Source of the DNA: an uncultured Eubacterium sp. | GTDB taxonomy: Bacteria > Bacillota > Clostridia > Lachnospirales > Lachnospiraceae | Length of the DNA: 64,000 nt | Assembly: GCA_910584245.1 (NCBI GenBank) | Contig: CAJTZF010000002.1 | Span: 62,001 to 126,000, forward strand | Direction: 5' to 3' | Shown here: positions 34,788 to 42,780 of the stretch, one piece after another | Position numbering within the stretch: position 1 is the stretch's first letter | Layout of the letters: every line of letters begins with the position of its first letter | Notes under the pieces: model-generated | Told to the model about the DNA's origin: nothing | What the model saw: the letters and a program-made list of their open reading frames with translations, nothing else | Database searches by the model: none | Translations under genes and position numbers: made by a program

Positions 34788-35279
34788 ATGAAACAGAGAG
34801 TGATAGTAAAATGTATGGCGGTAATGGTATCTTTTATGCTGCTGATTGGAGGATTGGCGGCGCCGGTCCAGGCAAAATCTTCTGGATACGTGTTTTCATT
34901 TAAGGGAGTTTCCGTCGGAATGCATGACAAGGCGAAACAAATTATTAAAAAGGCCGGAAAACCGTTGGCTAAGAAGGTTAAGAAAAGCTGTGCCTACAAA
35001 GGGAAGGACCGCACGTACAAATATAAAGATTTTATTTTGTATACATATTCCCATACCGACAACGGAGAGGAGTATATAAATGGGATTACCTTTTTAAACA
35101 GCAATGTATCAACAAAGGAAAAGATTAAGATTGGCAGTACGTTGCAAGAGATGAAGAAGAAATACAAAAATGGAAAAGAAAAATTCGGCATTTATACATT
35201 TAAAAAGGCAAAATGCAAGCTTCAGGTCGAGGTGACAGATGGTAAGGTGTCAAATATCCGTTATGTCGGCACGAAGTAA
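34788..35279 (+). CDS. small secreted basic protein
   Basis: 163 residues with a clear signal peptide (cleavage after APVQA, about residue 30). The mature part is Lys- and Tyr-rich (KKVKKSCAYKGKDRTYKYKDF) with two Cys. A region FKGVSVGMHDKAKQIIKKAGKPL...YSHTDNGEEYINGITFLN resembles repeats of secreted clostridial proteins with a beta-rich fold, but I cannot name a family. GAGGAAGAG precedes ATG 34788. It comes 19 bases after the SGNH gene and may belong to that operon. Confidence 0.7.
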   Translation: MKQRVIVKCMAVMVSFMLLIGGLAAPVQAKSSGYVFSFKGVSVGMHDKAKQIIKKAGKPLAKKVKKSCAYKGKDRTYKYKDFILYTYSHTDNGEEYINGITFLNSNVSTKEKIKIGSTLQEMKKKYKNGKEKFGIYTFKKAKCKLQVEVTDGKVSNIRYVGTK

Positions 35280-35354
35280 AAAATCAAAGAAGAATAAGCT
35301 TGCCTTGCGGACATGTGAAAGGATTTGTCTCAGAAGTGCAGAAAAGAGGGAGAA

Positions 35355-36587
35355 ATGAAGATACGGTGGTACAAACTGTCCGTTTTTTGCCTGCTTCTGG
35401 CTCTTTTTATGCCGACAGGTGCAGAGGCGGCAGGGAAAAAGACGGCCCCGAAGCCCACGGTAAAGTTAAAACAGGCAGTGTTAGAGCATACAAAAATGGA
35501 AAAGGACAAAAACGGAAGATGGATTTTTCAGGCCAGGGTGAGAAACAAGTCTCGCCATGCGATAATACGAAAGATTGAGTATGTGTATTCTATTATGACT
35601 ATCCGGCAAAAGACTGGCGTGGAGACAGGCGAGGCAGTTCAGGAGCTGGTACCCGGTACAGTGAAGCTCGTGGCGAAAAATATCCGTCCGGGTAAGCGTT
35701 CCGGAACAGTAAGTTGTGAGGGAGATGCTTCCGGGCAGGCCGGGGCAATGCGGCTTAAAAAAATCCGTCTCTATGCGGGTGACGCGCTCTGTACATATAA
35801 TGCGGCGTCGGGAAGGACGACAGTCAGCTGGGGGACGGAAGATAAAAAAGCACCGGTTATTAGCGGATGGGTTGGAAAGGATAGCATGAACGGTTCGGAG
35901 CCCCGTCTTGTTTGTTATACAGACTGGAAGGATACGTTTGATTTTACTAAATATGTAACAGTTAAGGATAACCGGGACAGCCGTGTGAAGCTCCGCGTGG
36001 ACACAAGCGGGATCAATTGGTTGAAGGACGGAATCTATAAGGTGTATTACCGGGCGGTGGACAAGTCCGGTAATGAGGCGGTGGCCTGGGCGAAAGTACA
36101 AGTATACGTACCTTCGACGTCAGAACAAATTGCGGACCAGGTGATCGGGTCTGTGACGAAAAAACAGTGGTCCGATGAAAAAAAAGCCCGGGCGCTCTAC
36201 AACTATGTGAAACACCACTGCTCCTATGTGGATAATGGATCCCATACGAATTGGCGTAAAGAGGCGGTTCGGGGTCTGCGGTACGAATCCGGTGATTGTT
36301 TTACTTACTATGCCATGTCCAAGCTGCTTATTACGAGAGCGGGAATTCCAAATCTCACCATCACCCGTTACCCATCTTATAAGGGATATCAACACTGGTG
36401 GAACTTATTATATATCCGGAAGAGCTGGTATCATTTTGATACGACGCCGAGAAAACGAAAAGCGGATTTCTGTCTCCTCACAGACGCGCAGCTGCAGGCA
36501 TATTCCGCCGGCAGTACATTCCGGTTCCAGGTAGAAAAATATCCAAAACGAGCAAAAAAGAAAATAAGTCCGACCCCGGTAAGATAA
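35355..36587 (+). CDS. secreted transglutaminase-like protein
   Basis: 410 residues. A signal peptide (LSVFCLLLALFMPTGAEA) is followed by a beta-rich N-terminal region, an Ig-like stretch at about 165-255 (VSGW...YRAVDKSGNEAVAWAKVQVYVP), and a transglutaminase core at about 260-400. The triad is visible: Cys in SGDCFTYYAMSKLLITRAGI, His in GYQHWWNLLYI, Asp in WYHFDTTP. Such proteins are proteases or cross-linkers acting at the cell surface. A GAGGGAG site precedes ATG 35355. It follows the small secreted protein by 75 bases and may be the last gene of the surface cluster. Confidence 0.82.
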   Translation: MKIRWYKLSVFCLLLALFMPTGAEAAGKKTAPKPTVKLKQAVLEHTKMEKDKNGRWIFQARVRNKSRHAIIRKIEYVYSIMTIRQKTGVETGEAVQELVPGTVKLVAKNIRPGKRSGTVSCEGDASGQAGAMRLKKIRLYAGDALCTYNAASGRTTVSWGTEDKKAPVISGWVGKDSMNGSEPRLVCYTDWKDTFDFTKYVTVKDNRDSRVKLRVDTSGINWLKDGIYKVYYRAVDKSGNEAVAWAKVQVYVPSTSEQIADQVIGSVTKKQWSDEKKARALYNYVKHHCSYVDNGSHTNWRKEAVRGLRYESGDCFTYYAMSKLLITRAGIPNLTITRYPSYKGYQHWWNLLYIRKSWYHFDTTPRKRKADFCLLTDAQLQAYSAGSTFRFQVEKYPKRAKKKISPTPVR

Positions 36588-36624
36588 AAAGCTTAAAGGA
36601 AGCAGAAGGAAGAAGGCAGGAATT

Positions 36625-37335
36625 ATGAAAACGATAGGAATTATTGGTGGCCTGGGTCCTATGGCGACCGTATATTATCTGGAATTAATTACGAGAATGA
36701 CAGAGGCGGAGAGAGACCAGGAACATCCCCGCGTTCTTTTGGAGATGATTCCGGATACGCCAGACCGCACCGAATTTATATTGGGGCGGGAATCCCGGTC
36801 GCCGTTTCCCTACCTGCTTCAGGCGGGGAAGGAGCTGGCGGGTATGGGGGCAGATTTTATTACGGTTCCCTGCGTTACCGCACAATATTTTTATGAAGAG
36901 CTGTCCGCTGGCCTCTCGGTTCCTGTCGTTTCGATCTGCCGCAATCTGGCGGCGGATATGGCGGAAAAGAGGGTCGGGAAAGTCGGACTTTTGGCGACGG
37001 ACGGCACGATACAGAGCAAGGTTTTGGAAAAGGAATTTATAAATGCCGGAGTGGAAGTGATTGTGCCACCGGCGGAAGAACAGTGTAAGGTTATGGGGCT
37101 GATTGGCCGGATTAAGGAGGGGAATGCCATTGACTGGCATGGGTTTCATGAGGTGAGCCGTGCCCTTTTTATGAGAGGGGCAGAAAAGCTTGTGCTGGGC
37201 TGCACGGAGCTGTCCTTATTAAAAAGGGAGAGGGAGCTGCCGGAATGTTATGTGGATGTGTTAGAAGTGCTTGCCCGGAAAGCAGTGCTACTAAGTGGCG
37301 CTGCGCTGCGAAAAAAATACAATAATGTCATTTAG
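36625..37335 (+). CDS. aspartate/glutamate racemase family protein
   Basis: 236 residues. GIIGGLGPMATVYYLELI is the classic start, and the second catalytic Cys is in LGCTELSLL. The first Cys motif is PCVTAQYFYEEL where characterised members mostly have PCNTAH/S, so the Asn and the His-like residue are changed. The family interconverts L- and D-amino acids with two cysteines and no cofactor; a D-Asp or D-Glu product could feed wall synthesis. The motif changes leave substrate and even activity open. It begins 37 bases after the transglutaminase gene. Confidence 0.82.
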   Translation: MKTIGIIGGLGPMATVYYLELITRMTEAERDQEHPRVLLEMIPDTPDRTEFILGRESRSPFPYLLQAGKELAGMGADFITVPCVTAQYFYEELSAGLSVPVVSICRNLAADMAEKRVGKVGLLATDGTIQSKVLEKEFINAGVEVIVPPAEEQCKVMGLIGRIKEGNAIDWHGFHEVSRALFMRGAEKLVLGCTELSLLKRERELPECYVDVLEVLARKAVLLSGAALRKKYNNVI

Positions 37336-37371
37336 AGGCATATTTGTTTAAAAACAGAAGGAGGAATTATT

Positions 37372-38952
37372 TTGAAGGCTTATCAGTTGAAAATTACTAT
37401 TAGAAATTCGCATCCGCCGATTTGGCGCCGTGTTATTGTGCCGGCGGGCATGACTTTTTCCCAATTAATTCATATATTCCATATTGCGATGGGGTGGCAG
37501 GGATATCATCTGAGTATGTTTGAATTTAAGGACATGGGGATTGTGATAGAGGAACATCCACAAGACATGGATTGGAGCGATTATGAAGTCCTGGACGCAG
37601 AGGCCGAATTAATCGATCCGCTTTTTGATGAGGCCAGACGTTTTACCTATGTGTATGATTTTGGTGACGACTGGAGGCACGATGTAACTATAGAGGATAT
37701 TTTGACGGATTATTCGTTCGATTACCCGATGGTGGATAAATATAAAGGGGATATTCCATATGAGGACTGCGGCGGCATCGATGGCTATTATGACGTGCTG
37801 CAGGCGTTGGAGGATCCCGGACATCCGGACCATGAGGAAATGCTTGAATGGACGGAGGGATTCGGTGAAACAACATATAATATGGATTTTGCAAATAGCC
37901 GGTTAAAGGAAATCCAGCCGGAAAATCCGGTGTCCAGCCTCAAGTGGGAGGCGGCGGCGCTGGAGGAATGGGCAAAATTGTACGAGGTGGCCACGGAAAT
38001 AAAGTTGCGCAAGCCGTGGGAGCACTTTTGCGATTTGGATATTATTGCACTCATAAATAATGAAAATGATATTGTCTTTATGAGTATTTTAGGATATGGC
38101 GGAGAATGTTTTGGTGTGTGTGTGTACGAGGGATATGAGGGGTTCAATGATTTTATGATGCTGGTTCACGCCGAGGAATTGAATGTTTCCCAGGAATATG
38201 CTATGTTCAGCCAAAATACGTTGTGTTGTTACTGGGGGGACAGGCAGGATTTGTCGAAAAGACAGTGGGAGATTGTCCGTTCTCTCGGTTACCGGTACCG
38301 GGGAAAAAATCAGTGGCTGTATTTTATGTCAAATAAAAAAGGGTACTATCCTTACAATCTTTCCCGGGATGAGGTACTTCGGATGACGGAATACCTGACA
38401 GGACTGAAAGAGGCAGTAGATTACTATGAAAAGAATAATGTGGCAGTGGATTTCAGGGAGGGAAATTTATTTTTGTATTATTTTGATCATGAGAAAGGAG
38501 AGTGGCTCGGGAAGGAGCATCCGTTTCCGTTTTTTGACTTTAACCGGGGCCAGTTAATAATTGACGAGCCGGAAGCGGGAGAGAAATTACAGGAAGTGGA
38601 GCAGCTTGACGCATGCTGGCAGGTAGATGTTGTATATTTGGGGGTGGCATACGGAAACGAAAAGTATGCGCGGCCGGCAAATCCGAGGGTGTGTATCGCC
38701 GTTGACAAGGAGTCTGGCCACGTATGCAGTGTTCATATGCTTGAACCGGAGGACGACGAGCCGTCCGGTATGGCGAATTTGCTTGTTGATTTGTTTTTTC
38801 GGAATGGGAAACCAAAAAAAATAGAAGTGGCAAATTTGATTATTGCAGATTATATAGCAGATTTGTGTAAAATCGCAGACGTCAAGCTCGTCCAGGTTGA
38901 CCGCCTGAGAAGGGTAAACCAATTTATCAACCGTTTGCGCCACATCGAATAA
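37372..38952 (+). CDS. plasmid pRiA4b ORF-3-like protein with C-terminal unknown domains
   Basis: 526 residues. Residues 1-180 match the pRiA4b ORF-3 family: YQLKITIRNSHPPIWRRVIVPAGMTFSQL, HIAMGWQGYHLSMFEF, YVYDFGDDWRHDVTIE, CGGIDGYYDVL. The rest holds a domain with ILGYGGECFGVCVYEGYEGFNDFM and a C-terminal part found with such proteins in Firmicutes. No catalytic residues stand out and no function is known. The start is TTG at 37372, eight bases after AGAAGGAGG. A strong terminator follows. Confidence 0.78.
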   Translation: MKAYQLKITIRNSHPPIWRRVIVPAGMTFSQLIHIFHIAMGWQGYHLSMFEFKDMGIVIEEHPQDMDWSDYEVLDAEAELIDPLFDEARRFTYVYDFGDDWRHDVTIEDILTDYSFDYPMVDKYKGDIPYEDCGGIDGYYDVLQALEDPGHPDHEEMLEWTEGFGETTYNMDFANSRLKEIQPENPVSSLKWEAAALEEWAKLYEVATEIKLRKPWEHFCDLDIIALINNENDIVFMSILGYGGECFGVCVYEGYEGFNDFMMLVHAEELNVSQEYAMFSQNTLCCYWGDRQDLSKRQWEIVRSLGYRYRGKNQWLYFMSNKKGYYPYNLSRDEVLRMTEYLTGLKEAVDYYEKNNVAVDFREGNLFLYYFDHEKGEWLGKEHPFPFFDFNRGQLIIDEPEAGEKLQEVEQLDACWQVDVVYLGVAYGNEKYARPANPRVCIAVDKESGHVCSVHMLEPEDDEPSGMANLLVDLFFRNGKPKKIEVANLIIADYIADLCKIADVKLVQVDRLRRVNQFINRLRHIE

Positions 38953-38954
38953 AA

Positions 38955-39015
38955 TAATAATATACCAGGGTCAGAAGGCCATAAGCATGGCGCCTGCGAT
39001 CCTGGTATGTTATTA
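38955..39015. terminator. bidirectional terminator with nested hairpin
   Basis: TAATAATATACCAGG (38955-38969) pairs with CCTGGTATGTTATTA (39001-39015) over 15 bp with one G-T pair. The loop contains a second stem GCCAT/ATGGC around AAGC (38978-38991). It lies between converging genes and would stop transcription from both sides. Confidence 0.7.
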
Positions 39016-39019
39016 TAAG

Positions 39020-39463
39020 CTACTCATATTTTGAACGGTATAATTGATTGATTTTATTTTTTGTCTTTGCATTCAAATTTCCTGTTACAGATAGCTTACA
39101 GCGTTTCTGAAATTTGCGGATCGCACGTTTTGTCTGGGAACCGCAGTGTCCATCCGCCTTGCCGCAGGAATAACCAAGCTGATTCAACCGTCTTTGGTAT
39201 TTTTGCACGGTTTTATCGCACTTGCGTGAATAGGAAGAGGAGCTGCTGCTAGAAGAGGAGGTATACGGGCAGACACCATTTTTGTGGAGATGGGGACCAT
39301 ACCCGTGATGGTAGTGATAACTTCCCAGGTTGCTTGCGTCCTTATAGTCGTGATGTCCGCCGTGGGAGTCCGTTCTTCCAGAGTGCGCAGAAATTATGCT
39401 TCCCTGAAAAAACAGGGAAAAGGCAAAAGCTAAGATGAAAAATTTCTGAATCCGTTGTTTCAT
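39020..39463 (-). CDS. secreted YHYH-domain protein with peptidoglycan-binding domain
   Basis: 147 residues with a signal peptide (FFILAFAFSLFFQGSIISA). Then come HSGRTDSHGGHHDYKDASNLGSYHYHHGYGPHLHKNGVCPY, a His-rich YHYH domain that probably binds metal, a run of about ten Ser, and a C-terminal PG_binding_1 module (QKYQRRLNQLGYSCGKADGHCGSQTKRAIRKFQKRCKL). Such proteins attach to the wall. It is transcribed alone, against its neighbours, from a likely promoter at 39503-39531. AAGGAGA precedes its ATG. Confidence 0.85.
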   Translation of the reverse strand: MKQRIQKFFILAFAFSLFFQGSIISAHSGRTDSHGGHHDYKDASNLGSYHYHHGYGPHLHKNGVCPYTSSSSSSSSSYSRKCDKTVQKYQRRLNQLGYSCGKADGHCGSQTKRAIRKFQKRCKLSVTGNLNAKTKNKINQLYRSKYE

Positions 39464-39502
39464 TTTAAAATCTCCTTTCTTCGTAACAATTTCTTATAGA
39501 AA

Positions 39503-39531
39503 ATTATAACATACAAAATATGTTTTGCCTA
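39503..39531 (-). promoter_or_regulatory. promoter of the YHYH gene
   Basis: On the minus strand: TAGGCA, 17 bases, TATAAT. The -35 box matches consensus at four of six positions. The 143-base gap 39464-39606 holds this and a divergent promoter. Confidence 0.5.
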
Positions 39532-39557
39532 GAGGGATAAAAAATTTTAACTGGGTA

Positions 39558-39586
39558 TTGTAAAACAGGGAAGATTCTTGTATACT
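39558..39586 (+). promoter_or_regulatory. SigA-type promoter for the hypothetical at 39607
   Basis: TTGTAA, 17 bases, TATACT, followed closely by GAGGAG and a TTG start. Confidence 0.55.
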
Positions 39587-39606
39587 CTAAACGTGAGGAG
39601 ATTTTC

Positions 39607-40062
39607 TTGCACAGTTTGAAGATGAGAAGACGAATTGGATGTATTATTCTATTTTCCATATTGTTGTGTGAAATGTGTTTTCATGACCAGCCATGTAAAG
39701 CATATTTTTTTGTTGTGCAAACATCTGCAAGTATTTCAGGTACTCCTATCCACATTTCAAAAGAAAGGCAGATTGCCAGTTTTGAACGGCCGGCCGTTCG
39801 CGGACATGGGAGCTTCTGCGCCGGAGCAGCCGCCGCAGAAATGCATCCTGTTTTCGAAGAATATCATTTGGCCTGTCTTTTGTGGATGTTCTTCCACAGA
39901 TGTTTCATTCGACAATCTATTTTCGGACGAAAAGACGTTCCCACAATACAAGCGGGCACATCGAGCGCATACGGTGTGTGCAGCGGAAGGATGGCAAAAA
40001 GCGAACAATTTCCTGATTTTCAAAGAAGGACCCAAATAGCTAATAGCCTGTGGATAGCATAG
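39607..40062 (+). CDS. hypothetical protein with N-terminal hydrophobic segment
   Basis: A 151-codon frame. TTG at 39607 lies six bases after GAGGAG and just downstream of a promoter. The start is signal-like: MRRRIGCIILFSILLCEMC at residues 6-24. The remainder (FGRKDVPTIQAG, CSGRMAKSEQFPDFQRRTQ) matches nothing I know. A second frame (39635-40039) is also open, and codon use gives no clear winner, so this may be a degraded gene or an untranslated leader for the small membrane protein downstream. Confidence 0.35.
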   Translation: MHSLKMRRRIGCIILFSILLCEMCFHDQPCKAYFFVVQTSASISGTPIHISKERQIASFERPAVRGHGSFCAGAAAAEMHPVFEEYHLACLLWMFFHRCFIRQSIFGRKDVPTIQAGTSSAYGVCSGRMAKSEQFPDFQRRTQIANSLWIA

Positions 40063-40103
40063 GTTTATTTGTGTTGGAAAAAATGAAAAACGGAGGAATT
40101 GAA

Positions 40104-40250
40104 ATGGAAAAGATTATTATGGTTTTATATGCAGTTTTATGCGGCGGATTGGGAATTGTGGCGACTTTGTATTTTTTAGCTTCTGTATTTGGGGTGCTGG
40201 GACAAAAGATATACAGGAAAGTAAAGTTTGGAAAATCTTTATATGACTGA
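40104..40250 (+). CDS. small membrane protein, 48 residues
   Basis: MEKIIMVLYAVLCGGLGIVA begins a single long membrane helix (to about residue 30), followed by a basic, amphipathic tail QKIYRKVKFGKSLYD. GGAGG lies before the ATG at 40104, which decides the start against a longer frame. Small Clostridia proteins with one helix and a KIYRKxKxGxSLYD-like tail occur widely, in my recollection, but without assigned function. Confidence 0.6.
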   Translation: MEKIIMVLYAVLCGGLGIVATLYFLASVFGVLGQKIYRKVKFGKSLYD

Positions 40251-40270
40251 TTACATACGATAGTTTAACA

Positions 40271-40316
40271 GGGTCCCAAAGTCATGCCTGCATAAATAAG
40301 CATAGCTTTGGGGCCC
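40271..40316 (+). terminator. hairpin, possible terminator or repeat element
   Basis: GGGTCCCAAAG (40271-40281) pairs with CTTTGGGGCCC (40306-40316), 11 bp with one G-T pair, loop of 24 bases. There is no T run after it. Loop bases GTCA and ATAAGCAT recur in the element at 38955. The rest of the 207-base gap 40251-40457 is AT-rich with no gene. Confidence 0.45.
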
Positions 40317-40457
40317 ATATATGTGGGCGCTTGTTTTGCAGGGGCAGGTTTTATTAAAAAATCTACCTTTTTTCTTTTATTTGTCGTTTAATTGTGGTAG
40401 AATAAGTTTTATAATCTAATTTTGTATATGAGCACGCGGTAAAAGAATGGAGTTTTT

Positions 40458-40877
40458 ATGCTGAGCGAAAAAAAGATCAAGCTGATGATCCGGCTGTCCG
40501 ATTATGAACAGAACCAGGGAAGGATCGATTTGGAGAGGACAAAATATTTTAAACTCGACTACATCCGGCATGAAATATTGAAGACACTTGTTTCCGTGAC
40601 GGGAGCTGTTTTTTTGGTATTGCTTATGGCGGGGATGTATCATATGGAGTATATCATAACGAATGCACTGGAAATTGACTACGCGGGAATGGCAAGATAT
40701 TTTCTTGTGATCTATTTCCTGCTTCTCTGTTTATTTTCCCTTGTGACAGTCAGCATTTCGTCTGTTCGTTATGAAGTGTCAAAGAACCGGGTGAAGGAGT
40801 ACTATTCGACGCTTCAGGAGCTCATATCATTTTATGAGGAAGAGGAAGATGGTATTAAGGAGGATCGTTCTTTATGA
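40458..40877 (+). CDS. hypothetical two-helix membrane protein
   Basis: 139 residues. A charged N-terminal 40 residues, two membrane helices (about 41-62 and 80-103; VSVTGAVFLVLLMAGMYHM and FLVIYFLLLCLFSLVTVSI), then an acidic coiled tail. ATGA overlap couples it to the next gene. Together with that gene it sits immediately upstream of cdaA. I recognise no family; the arrangement may be conserved in Lachnospiraceae. A partner role for the following polytopic membrane protein is an inference from the overlap. Confidence 0.75.
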   Translation: MLSEKKIKLMIRLSDYEQNQGRIDLERTKYFKLDYIRHEILKTLVSVTGAVFLVLLMAGMYHMEYIITNALEIDYAGMARYFLVIYFLLLCLFSLVTVSISSVRYEVSKNRVKEYYSTLQELISFYEEEEDGIKEDRSL

Positions 40878-41887
40878 TGATGGCGCTGCTGGTTATGAAA
40901 ACCAGATTAAAAGATATATACGAAAGACATTATAAAGTAATTCGTTCAATTTTAAAAATACTTGTTTCCGCCGGACTGTTTACGGTTGTATTTTATAATT
41001 TGCCGTTCCGGCCGGAACTGAGAGAGTATGAAGTTCCCCTTGTGATTATGGTGGCGCTGGTCTGTGGCTTTATACCGGATATGGCCGTCATGTGTCTGGT
41101 GGCGGCTTTGGCTATTTATGAGATATCCGGCATTTCTGTCATCGCCGCCTTTGCTTTTTTTTCAGTACTCGCTATATATTTTCTATTATTTGGCCGATAT
41201 ACAAAGACACAGAGTTACATAGTCCTGCTTATTCCGGTACTCGGTGTGTTTAATTTGTCGTATGCGGTTCCGGTAGTCGCAGCATTATTTCTCTCGCCGG
41301 CGATGATACCAGCCTGTGTTTTCGGTGTATTACTGCAATATGTACTGTTTGGCATTAAGCAATACGGTATTATATCACAGAGTGCGGTAGATACGGGAAA
41401 TACGATGGAATCCCTCCAATATATGGTGGATTTTGTGATTCAGAACAGGGGAATGCTTATTTATATGGGGACATTTGCCCTTGCGTACCTGCTCGTATTT
41501 GTCATTCGGAAAGGGAGGTATAATTACGCTTCCCACGTCGGTATTTTTGTTGGAATAATGACGTGTATGGCGGGAGTTATTTTAGGGGATATTTTTTACT
41601 CAATCCAGACGGATACAAATAAGTTACTGATCGGTCTGGCGGTCACAGCTTTGCTTGCTTATGTCATCCAGTTTTTCCGGATGAGCCTGGATTATACCGG
41701 CGTGAGGAAGCTGCAGTTTGAGGATGATGAATACTTTTATTATGTAAAGGCGGTGCCCAAATTGAAAGTGGCAGTGGTTGACAAGACCGTCACGAGGATT
41801 GAGGAAGTTATGGAAGAGGAGAAGTTTGATTTTAAAGAAGAGATTGTAAAAGTATTGGAAGAGGATATGAATCCGGACAACAAGTGA
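40874..41887 (+). CDS. hypothetical polytopic membrane protein upstream of cdaA
   Basis: 337 residues with about nine membrane helices over residues 25-270, then a soluble C-terminal tail (RKLQFEDDEYFYYVKAVPKLKVAVVDKTVTRIEEVMEEEKF) ending acidic. The start overlaps the preceding stop. No transporter motif is obvious. The KLKV...VTRIE segment resembles a C-terminal tail of other unknown clostridial proteins. The next gene, cdaA, starts 14 bases later, so they are certainly close enough to share a transcript; a link to c-di-AMP or osmotic control is possible but unproven. Confidence 0.75.
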   Translation: MMMALLVMKTRLKDIYERHYKVIRSILKILVSAGLFTVVFYNLPFRPELREYEVPLVIMVALVCGFIPDMAVMCLVAALAIYEISGISVIAAFAFFSVLAIYFLLFGRYTKTQSYIVLLIPVLGVFNLSYAVPVVAALFLSPAMIPACVFGVLLQYVLFGIKQYGIISQSAVDTGNTMESLQYMVDFVIQNRGMLIYMGTFALAYLLVFVIRKGRYNYASHVGIFVGIMTCMAGVILGDIFYSIQTDTNKLLIGLAVTALLAYVIQFFRMSLDYTGVRKLQFEDDEYFYYVKAVPKLKVAVVDKTVTRIEEVMEEEKFDFKEEIVKVLEEDMNPDNK

Positions 41888-41901
41888 CAGGAGTTGACAG
41901 T

Positions 41902-42780
41902 ATGCAGACAATACAGACGTTTTTCAGGGATTATGTAGCATGGCTTTCGATGCCGAGTATTAATGTTGTTGATATTATTGAGATACTCGTTATCGCTTTT
42001 GCCGTGTACCAGATTGTGATATGGGTCAAGGATACCCGCGCGTGGGTGCTCATGAAAGGTATTATTGTGCTGTTTTTGATCTGGCTCATTGCCGCTATTT
42101 GCGGAATGAACGTACTGTTGTGGATTTTCCAAAATGTAATGGTAATCGGTATTACGGCGATCGTCGTCGTTTTTCAGCCGGAGTTCCGAAATGCGCTGGA
42201 GCAGCTCGGCAGAAAGTCATTTACATCCATCTCACCTTTTGAGGACAGCAAGGCAAAATATGAGAGGTATTCCGACCGCAGTATCCAGGGCATTGTAAAG
42301 GCGGTGTACGAGATGGCGAAAGTAAAGACGGGGGCGCTTATCGTCGTGGAGAAGGATATTCAGTGCCGTGAATTTGAGAGAACGGGCATTCCGATTGATG
42401 CGGAGATCAGCAGCCAGCTTTTGATTAATATTTTTGAACACAATACCCCGCTGCATGACGGCGCGGTAATTTTGCGGGATAACCGGGTCGTGTCCGCAAC
42501 CTGTTATCTTCCGCTGTCAGATAATCTAGCCCTGAGCAAGGAACTGGGGACCCGGCACCGGGCAGGTCTCGGAGTTAGTGAAGTTTCCGATTCCCTGACG
42601 ATCATCGTGTCCGAGGAGACGGGTATGGTGTCTGTGGCAAGGGAGGGAAAACTCAGGCGGAATGTAGACGCAGAGGCGATGGAAAAATTGTTGGTAAGGG
42701 TGTCGAAAAAAGTTTCTGACAGCGCCAGGAAAAAATGGTGGAAAGGGAGGAAAAGGCATGAAAAAAAAGCTAATGAATAA
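41902..42780 (+). CDS. cdaA: diadenylate cyclase CdaA
   Basis: 292 residues. Three N-terminal membrane helices (about 12-90) precede a DAC domain with both catalytic motifs: DGA in NTPLHDGAVILRD and RHR in GTRHRAGLGVSE. It makes cyclic di-AMP from two ATP, an essential messenger for potassium, osmotic and wall control in Firmicutes. AGGAG lies 9 bases before ATG 41902; a GTG at 41884 is in frame but unsupported. Its end overlaps the YbbR gene by 23 bases, the standard cdaA-cdaR pairing. Confidence 0.95.
   Translation: MQTIQTFFRDYVAWLSMPSINVVDIIEILVIAFAVYQIVIWVKDTRAWVLMKGIIVLFLIWLIAAICGMNVLLWIFQNVMVIGITAIVVVFQPEFRNALEQLGRKSFTSISPFEDSKAKYERYSDRSIQGIVKAVYEMAKVKTGALIVVEKDIQCREFERTGIPIDAEISSQLLINIFEHNTPLHDGAVILRDNRVVSATCYLPLSDNLALSKELGTRHRAGLGVSEVSDSLTIIVSEETGMVSVAREGKLRRNVDAEAMEKLLVRVSKKVSDSARKKWWKGRKRHEKKANE

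Noticed and set aside
35300..35578. 92-codon frame overlapping the transglutaminase start
   Set aside because: The other frame has signal peptide, ribosome site and the catalytic triad.
39635..40039. 134-codon frame overlapping the hypothetical at 39607
   Set aside because: No ribosome site before its ATG; the other frame has promoter and GAGGAG. Neither is certain.
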